Shown here: piece after piece, positions 62,961 through 64,000 of the stretch | How positions within the stretch are numbered: the stretch's first letter is position 1 | Layout: each line of letters begins with the position of its first letter | Source of the DNA: Candidatus Binatia bacterium | GTDB lineage: Bacteria > Desulfobacterota > Binatia > UBA1149 > CAITLU01 | NCBI GenBank assembly: GCA_036493895.1 | Contig: DASXOZ010000042.1 | Location: forward strand, 1 to 64,000 | Reading direction: 5' to 3' | Length of the DNA stretch: 64,000 nucleotides | Translations under genes and position numbers: made by a program | Notes under the pieces: generated by a model | Database searches by the model: none | Seen by the model: the letters and a program-made list of their open reading frames with translations, nothing else | Told to the model about the DNA's origin: nothing

Positions 62961-63470
62961 ATGACCCATGAAGGCGCGATCCGTCTTTTCGCCAAGACCC
63001 TGAAAAACGTCGAGCAGTGGATGAACAAGGCCGCCGAGCACGCGAGCGAGAAATCGTTCGACGTCAACGTGCTGGTCGATGCGCGACTTGCACCCGATGC
63101 GTTCCCGTTCGTCCGGCAGGTACAGTCCGCCTGTGACCAGGCCAAGTACGCCGCCGCGTATCTCGGCGGCCATCCCGCGCCGTCGCATGCGGACACCGAG
63201 CGCACGTTCGATGAGCTGAAGCAGCGCATCGCCAAGTGCGTCGCGTTCCTCGACAGCGTTCCGGCCAAGGACCTGGCCGGCGGCGGCGAGCGCAAGGTGT
63301 CGCCGCCGTGGCTCGGCGGCGGCTGGCTCAAGGGCGACGAGTACCTCGAAGAAGTGGCGATCCCGAACTTCTTCTTCCACGCGACGATGGCGTACGCGAT
63401 CCTGCGCCACAACGGCGTGGCGCTCGGCAAGATGGACTACATCGGCACGATTCCCGTCAAGCAGGCGTGA
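62961..63470 (+). CDS. DUF1993 family protein
   Basis: A 169-residue soluble protein of the DUF1993 family, distantly like the DinB four-helix fold. Family stretches are FAKTLKNVEQWMNKAAEHA near residue 9, RLAPDAFPFVRQVQSACDQAKYAAAYLGG near 38-66 and IPNFFFHATMAYAILRHNGVALGKMDYIG near 132-160. The function is unknown. The ATG at 62961 has GGAGAGAACG directly upstream, which makes the longer frame unlikely. It may be co-transcribed with the DUF1003 gene 199 bases upstream. Its stop is followed at once by a palindromic repeat. Confidence 0.9.
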   Translation: MTHEGAIRLFAKTLKNVEQWMNKAAEHASEKSFDVNVLVDARLAPDAFPFVRQVQSACDQAKYAAAYLGGHPAPSHADTERTFDELKQRIAKCVAFLDSVPAKDLAGGGERKVSPPWLGGGWLKGDEYLEEVAIPNFFFHATMAYAILRHNGVALGKMDYIGTIPVKQA

Positions 63471-63480
63471 GTTCGCGCGT

Positions 63481-63563
63481 GGGGTCAGGCACCAGCCGAA
63501 TATTGGAGCAGCAGCATCCGCATTGACCGCTGGTGCCGCACTGCACGCCTGGTGCCTGACCCC
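63481..63563. repeat. Intergenic palindromic repeat, copy 4 of 4
   Basis: A perfect 15-base inverted pair, GGGGTCAGGCACCAG at 63481-63495 and its complement at 63549-63563, with an extra partial right arm GCTGGTGCC at 63529-63537. It shares the GGGGTCAGGC form with copy 3. It fills the gap between the stops of DUF1993 and the convergent P450 gene, 2 bases from the latter. Confidence 0.85.
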
Positions 63564-63565
63564 TT

Positions 63566-64000
63566 TCAGCCGACGGTCACGGGTAGCGATTCGATTCCGC
63601 TGATGAAGTTGGAGGGGCGCCGCGGTGGCGCAGCTTCGCTCGCCGGACGGATGTCGGGCAGGCGCCGCACGGCTTCCTCGAAGAAAACGTTCAACTCCAG
63701 GCGGGCCAGGCTGGCGCCGAGGCAGTAATGGGCGCCGAAGCCGAACGCGAGGTGCTCGTTCGGCGTGCGGCGAATGTCGAAGTTGTCCGGGTCGGCAAAC
63801 ACCGACGGATCGCGGTTGGCCGCCGGATAGAGCAGCAGCAGCTTGTCACCTTCGCGAAGCTTGCGGCCGCGAAGCTCCGCATCGCGCGTCAGCGTGCGAT
63901 TCATGTTCTTGATCGGCGTCACCCAGCGCAGCATTTCCTCGACCGCCGTCGCAACCCGGCGTACGTCTTCGCCGAGCCAGCGCCACGCGTCGGGCCTGGC
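63566..64000 (-). CDS. Cytochrome P450, C-terminal part (cut by window end)
   Basis: The last 144 residues of a cytochrome P450 monooxygenase; the N-terminal two thirds lie beyond the window. The K-helix ExxR is in EEMLRW, PERF-region residues are in DPDNFDIRRTPNEH, and the heme-thiolate loop is AFGFGAHYCLGASLARLE with its cysteine. The sequence TPIKNMNRTLTRDAELRGRKLREGDKLLLLYPAANRD is close in style to CYP125/CYP142-type sterol hydroxylases of actinobacteria, but the substrate is not certain from the tail alone. Its stop lies 2 bases from a palindromic repeat. The frame is open to the window edge. Confidence 0.93.
   Translation of the reverse strand, partial: ARPDAWRWLGEDVRRVATAVEEMLRWVTPIKNMNRTLTRDAELRGRKLREGDKLLLLYPAANRDPSVFADPDNFDIRRTPNEHLAFGFGAHYCLGASLARLELNVFFEEAVRRLPDIRPASEAAPPRRPSNFISGIESLPVTVG

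Noticed and set aside
1..64000. CRISPR arrays, insertion sequences, prophage or integron features
   Set aside because: No regularly spaced direct repeats with spacers, no transposase or integrase genes, and no tRNA-associated att duplication were seen.

Overview
The window is high-GC DNA from a Gram-negative bacterium. The evidence for Gram-negative is a TolC-type lipoprotein with an RND pump, a beta-barrel-like outer-membrane protein, an SppA/PpiD envelope pair and type IV pilus genes. The gene style (GTG/TTG starts, ATGA and GTGA overlaps, PilA-like pilin, cysteine-rich repeat protease, multiple acyl-CoA dehydrogenases, wax-ester synthase) suggests an environmental deltaproteobacterium-like lineage such as Myxococcota, Desulfobacterota or Binatota. 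That placement is inference. I see no insertion sequences, prophage or CRISPR. The only dispersed repeats are four copies of a palindromic intergenic element.

Layout. 0-10 kb: an outer-membrane protein, a tandem acyl-CoA dehydrogenase pair, an ECF41-type sigma factor followed by a sterol-desaturase-family hydroxylase (each preceded by the same two-part promoter motif), an acyl-CoA dehydrogenase/adenylate cyclase pair, then trmO, a phosphatase-like protein, an EcsC protein and a Uma2 nuclease. 10.5-18 kb: enoyl-CoA hydratase, a type IV pilus block (pilD, pilin, pilC, pilB; the last three coupled by ATGA overlaps) and a four-PAS histidine kinase. 18-30 kb: secreted trypsin-like protease, MDR oxidoreductase, aroE coupled to ppdK, glycyl-tRNA synthetase, thioesterase, SDR, secreted SGNH hydrolase and a histidine-rich membrane protein. 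30-40 kb: a TPR protein resembling the tail of cyclase/AAA regulators, an alpha-E/ATP-grasp pair, an AGR-like thioredoxin-fold protein, a four-S1-domain protein, a phosphoesterase and a wax ester synthase/DGAT.

40-53.5 kb: a class III cyclase-TPR protein coupled to sppA, a TetR regulator, a TMTC-like membrane TPR protein, radA, a 1.4-kb gap carrying a sigma-54 promoter and an orphan leftward terminator, amtB, ppiD, trxA and tRNA-Leu(CAA). 53.6-64 kb: a secreted HEAT-repeat protein, a copper/silver-type efflux operon (small Cys-rich protein, TolC-like, CusB, CusA), DUF1003 and DUF1993 proteins, and the C-terminal part of a cytochrome P450 cut by the window end.

Functional themes are fatty-acyl/steroid-type lipid metabolism (three acyl-CoA dehydrogenases, hydratase, SDR, thioesterase, WS/DGAT, P450, sterol desaturase), envelope biogenesis and metal efflux, and cyclic-nucleotide signalling. 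Most start sites were chosen from Shine-Dalgarno spacing or stop/start overlap. Nothing here was checked by database search.
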